Assembly (NCBI GenBank): GCA_947489925.1
Contig: CANLFK010000095.1
Location: forward strand, 1 to 8,530
Direction of reading: 5' to 3'
DNA length: 8,530 nucleotides
From: Candidatus Caenarcanales bacterium
GTDB lineage: Bacteria; Cyanobacteriota; Vampirovibrionia; Caenarcaniphilales; Caenarcanaceae
Numbering within the stretch: position 1 is the first letter of the stretch; the number at the start of each line of letters is the position of its first letter. The position numbers were made by a program, and so were the translations under genes. Positions 6,262 through 8,530 of this stretch are shown in pieces. The notes beneath the pieces were generated by a model. That model saw nothing but the letters and a program-made list of their open reading frames with translations. It was not told the DNA's origin and did no database searches.

Positions 6262-6272
6262 AATAAACTTTA
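6262..6272 (+). repeat. 11-mer AATAAACTTTA upstream of membrane-protein gene 2
   Basis: It is identical to the 11-mers at 5231, 5377 and 6124 (the last inside E2). It lies at the position matching the gene 1 start, but here it continues into ATT rather than ATG, so gene 2 must start further down. Confidence 0.65.
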
Positions 6273-6289
6273 TTTACTATTTTTTGTGC

Positions 6290-6877
6290 ATGAAGAATTT
6301 TTTTGGTGCAATCTTTAGTCTTGCAATTGTCTTGATCCCAGCATACTCTTCTTTAAGTTTAATGCTGTTTCTTTGGGATATGACTTTGATTGATTCGAAA
6401 TTTCCACTTTCAATAGGATCGATTGGAATGATATTATTTCCGATTTTAATGAAAGACTTGGCTTATATGTTTGCGGAATGGCAATGGGAAAAATATGGTG
6501 ATACTTTTAACAAGGGAACACACAGATTAAGTGAAGGGGAAACTATTGATCAAAACTATCACGCTCTTCTATTTTTCTTTCTTCCAGCTATTGGTTTTGG
6601 ATTGTTTTTATCTACATTTCTTTACTTCAATCTCAATCTTCCAACTCAAAATATTACAGAAAAAATACAAACTCCAATTTTAGAAGTAAGAACAACTTAT
6701 AATTCCAGAAAATATGGTGGTAGTGGACAAGCAGATGGAAAAAAAGCCACTGTTGTAATTAAAGGTTACTCTAAAGATATAAAATTTCCCTTGGAATCAG
6801 AAATACAAGAAGGACAATTATTAAGTTTCTCTGTCAGAAAAGGCTATTTCGGGTTTGATGTAATTGAAAAGCTTTAA
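6290..6877 (+). CDS. Unrecognised three-helix membrane protein, paralogue of the gene at 5387 (gene 2 of the pair)
   Basis: 195 aa from the ATG at 6290. A longer frame from a GTG at 6209 exists, but its first 13 codons lie in repeat element E2, so I reject it. Helices are at about 5-30, 38-60 and 92-115; the C-terminal domain (about 118-195) ends RKGYFGFDVIEKL exactly as in gene 1. Shared blocks with gene 1 include LSIG-IGMI--PIL-KDLA, IGFGLFLS-FL and PTQNITEKIQ. The last 69 nt differ from gene 1 at one base only, and the match continues through the following repeat arm, whereas the first helix is barely alignable. This copy has a 2-residue insertion (SG) in the KYGG loop, and its middle loop is more acidic. 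Function unknown. It is convergent with priA and bounded by E2 and E3. Confidence 0.75.
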   Translation: MKNFFGAIFSLAIVLIPAYSSLSLMLFLWDMTLIDSKFPLSIGSIGMILFPILMKDLAYMFAEWQWEKYGDTFNKGTHRLSEGETIDQNYHALLFFFLPAIGFGLFLSTFLYFNLNLPTQNITEKIQTPILEVRTTYNSRKYGGSGQADGKKATVVIKGYSKDIKFPLESEIQEGQLLSFSVRKGYFGFDVIEKL

Positions 6878-6879
6878 TT

Positions 6880-7031
6880 GTTCTGAATCGCAGATTAGCA
6901 CAGATAACACGGATTTCACAGATATTTTATGTATAATCACTCCACAAAATTAAAGCCTCTCTCAAAGCAGAAAAGACAAAGCCTAAAGTATCTGTGTCAT
7001 CTTTTAATCTGCGTCAATCTGTGATTCAGAC
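6880..7031. repeat. Palindromic MITE-like element, copy E3 (152 bp, internally deleted)
   Basis: The outer left arm (6880-6923, TGAATCGCAGATTAGCAC...) is nearly identical to that of E2, and the right arm (6990-7031, ...CAATCTGTGATTCAGAC) to those of E1 and E2. The middle arms and inner hairpin are missing and replaced by about 66 bp of unrelated-looking sequence, apart from AAAAGACAAAGCCTAAA just before the right arm, which is also present in E2. It starts 2 bp after the gene 2 stop and ends 2 bp before the priA stop codon, so it fills the whole convergent intergenic space and may act as a transcription boundary, though no T-run terminator is seen. Confidence 0.8.
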
Positions 7032-7033
7032 AT

Positions 7034-8530
7034 TTACAAAAGGCTAATGGGCATTAAGTCGAAGGCAAGCCGTGAATCAAAACGATAGTTTTCTTTAATT
7101 TCTTTATAAATTTGTCGTATTGAATTTATATCAATTTGTTTATGTTTAATTAAAATATGCCAACGAAATAATTTGTTTAACTTCTCATATGGGCAGGGAG
7201 CTGGCCCCAAAAGCTCAATTGTAATTCCCAACATTTTTGCTTCTAATACAATCCAGTCTTTTAGTTTTTCAATTTCTTTTTCAATAATACTTTCACTTTC
7301 ATTTGAGAGTATAAAACGAGTTAATTCACAAAAAGGAGTATAGTTATAAGTTTTTCTTTGTTCAATTTCCCAATTATAAAAAGCCTCATAATCCTGATTA
7401 GCAGCGAATTGTATAATTTCATGTTCGGGAATATAAGTCTGAAAAATAATATTACTGTCTTTGTCATGTCTTCCCGCTCTGCCAGCCGCTTGAGTTAATA
7501 ATTGAAAAGACCTTTCAGCCGCAGTATAATCTGGTAAATAAAGTCCAGCCTCTGAATGTACTACTCCGACAACACTAACACGGGGTAAATCAATACCTTT
7601 AGCTACTAATTGAGTACCTACTAAAAATTGAGCTTTATTCTCTGCTTCAGGCGAAATTAATTGATTCCATATTTCTTGTACTCCTTCCCGCTTACTCGAA
7701 ATGTCTCGGTCTAAACGCAAAATGTCAGCCATCGGAAAAGTTTTTTTTAATTCGGCTTCTAATTTTTGAGTACCTAAACCACTTTCTTTAATTTTAAGGC
7801 TATTGCAAGAGGGACAGGCAGTTAATTTGGCTTGCCGAAAATTACAATGATGACAATGCAATCCATTATCGGTTAAATGGTAAATCATTGGCACAGAGCA
7901 GTTTTTACAAAAAGCGACATAACCACAATCCCTGCAAAAAACATAATTAGAATGTCCTCGTTTATTAAGTAATAAAATTGCTTGTTCTTTTTTTAAAATA
8001 CATTTGTCTAAAGCTTGTTTGAGAGAGCGAGAAAAAATACTTCTATTGCCATTTTGTAATTCTATACGCATATCAATAATTTGTACTTTTGGTAATGGTT
8101 TATTATTAAAACGATTTTTTAAACTTAATAATTTATGATTTTCTTTAGCCCAAAAATAATTTTTAATACTAGGAGTTGCACTACCACTAAGCAATAAAGC
8201 ATTATTTAACTTGGCTCTCTGCATGGCAATTTGCTTAGTATCATAAAAAGGTTTAAAGCCGCTTTTATACGAAGAATCATGTTCCTCATCAATAATAATT
8301 AAACCCAAATTATTTACTGGTGCAAAAATAGCGGATCTTGCTCCAATTATTAAACGAGCGGAATTATTTAAACATTCATTCCAAGCTAAAATCCGCTCAC
8401 CAGCGGCTAAATTACTATGCCAAATACTAACTTGTTCGGGCGGAAAATGTTTATAAACTCTTTCTAAAAGTTGTACTGTCAAAGCAATTTCGGGTACTAA
8501 ATAAATTACTTGCTTTTCTTTTTTTAAAAC
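7034..8530 (-). CDS. priA: Primosomal protein N' (replication-restart helicase PriA), 5'-truncated by the window
   Basis: 498 residues are visible. The frame enters the window open (VLKKEKQVIYLVPEIALTVQ, residues 1-20), so a TTG at 8482 is not the real start, and the N-terminal DNA-binding part and Walker A motif lie outside. PriA is the superfamily-2 3'-5' helicase that reloads the replisome at stalled forks. Visible in order: VPEIALT (motif Ia), Walker B DEEH (81-84), SGSATPS (motif III, 115-121), the zinc-binding insertion with four Cys pairs CRDC, CKNC, CHHC, CPSC (199-242), GTQLVAKG (motif V, 305-312), and QLLTQAAGRAGR (motif VI, 343-354), then the C-terminal domain. All eight zinc cysteines are present. 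IIDMRIELQNGNRSIFSR (151-168) recalls cyanobacterial PriA. Its stop codon lies 2 bp beyond element E3; it is convergent with the membrane-protein cassettes and shows no link to them in function. Confidence 0.97.
   Translation of the reverse strand, partial: VLKKEKQVIYLVPEIALTVQLLERVYKHFPPEQVSIWHSNLAAGERILAWNECLNNSARLIIGARSAIFAPVNNLGLIIIDEEHDSSYKSGFKPFYDTKQIAMQRAKLNNALLLSGSATPSIKNYFWAKENHKLLSLKNRFNNKPLPKVQIIDMRIELQNGNRSIFSRSLKQALDKCILKKEQAILLLNKRGHSNYVFCRDCGYVAFCKNCSVPMIYHLTDNGLHCHHCNFRQAKLTACPSCNSLKIKESGLGTQKLEAELKKTFPMADILRLDRDISSKREGVQEIWNQLISPEAENKAQFLVGTQLVAKGIDLPRVSVVGVVHSEAGLYLPDYTAAERSFQLLTQAAGRAGRHDKDSNIIFQTYIPEHEIIQFAANQDYEAFYNWEIEQRKTYNYTPFCELTRFILSNESESIIEKEIEKLKDWIVLEAKMLGITIELLGPAPCPYEKLNKLFRWHILIKHKQIDINSIRQIYKEIKENYRFDSRLAFDLMPISLL

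Noticed and set aside
6209..6289. GTG start giving a 222-aa form of membrane-protein gene 2
   Set aside because: The extra codons begin inside repeat element E2 and have no matching start in the paralogue; ATG at 6290 is more reasonable.
5163..7031. CRISPR array
   Set aside because: The repeats are degenerate and inverted, with 9-10-bp subunits and no regular unique spacers; no cas gene is present.
6878..7033. Rho-independent terminator between gene 2 and priA
   Set aside because: The inverted arms are imperfect, about 66 bp apart, and lack a following T-run on either strand.
5161..7033. Insertion sequence with a transposase
   Set aside because: No DDE, tyrosine or HUH recombinase motif is present in any frame; the genes inside are membrane proteins.
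7034..8482. Complete priA starting at 8482
   Set aside because: Codon 8482 is TTG, and the frame continues upstream with the PriA motif LVPEIALT to the window edge.

Overview
The window is AT-rich bacterial DNA with ordinary bacterial genes and no sign of a reassigned code. PriA has the internal block that I recall from cyanobacterial PriA (IIDMR-x-EL-xx-GNRSIFSR), and the inositol-phosphatase homologue looks like the cyanobacterial/plant-plastid type. A non-photosynthetic relative of the Cyanobacteria (Melainabacteria/Vampirovibrionia-like) is my best guess. It is inferred from family resemblance only, and other candidate phyla remain possible. Almost no gene has a recognisable Shine-Dalgarno site.

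Left part (1-2967, minus strand). An inositol-monophosphatase-family gene is followed after 12 bp by an HlyD/YbhG-type membrane fusion protein gene. A 133-bp gap then leads to a CpaE/TadZ-type pilus-assembly ATPase that runs off the window. All three are read leftward.

Centre (3091-5160, plus strand). rpmJ (L36, too short for a usual ORF cutoff), rpsM (S13) and a 509-aa chaperonin form a tight, apparently co-transcribed group, divergent from the phosphatase. The chaperonin is not GroEL. Its motifs and its built-in lid region are those of the archaeal/eukaryotic (group II, thermosome/CCT) or bacterial group III type. It sits where rpsK-rpoA-rplQ would normally follow rpsM. S13 has an unusual C-terminal tail, and the chaperonin has a changed nucleotide-loop motif.

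Right-centre (5161-7033). Two paralogous three-helix membrane proteins of unknown function alternate with three copies of a palindromic, MITE-like repeat element: E1 - gene 1 - E2 - gene 2 - E3. The elements share the ends TGAATC...GATTCA and are built from degenerate 9-10-bp units. The 3' ends of the two genes are almost identical at DNA level while the 5' ends have diverged, which points to recombination or gene conversion in a repeat-bounded cassette array.

Right end (7034-8530, minus strand). The C-terminal two-thirds of the primosomal helicase PriA, cut by the window edge. Its stop codon lies 2 bp from element E3, so E3 forms the boundary between convergent genes.

The most noteworthy items are the archaeal-like chaperonin in a ribosomal-protein operon and the repeat-bounded membrane-protein cassettes.
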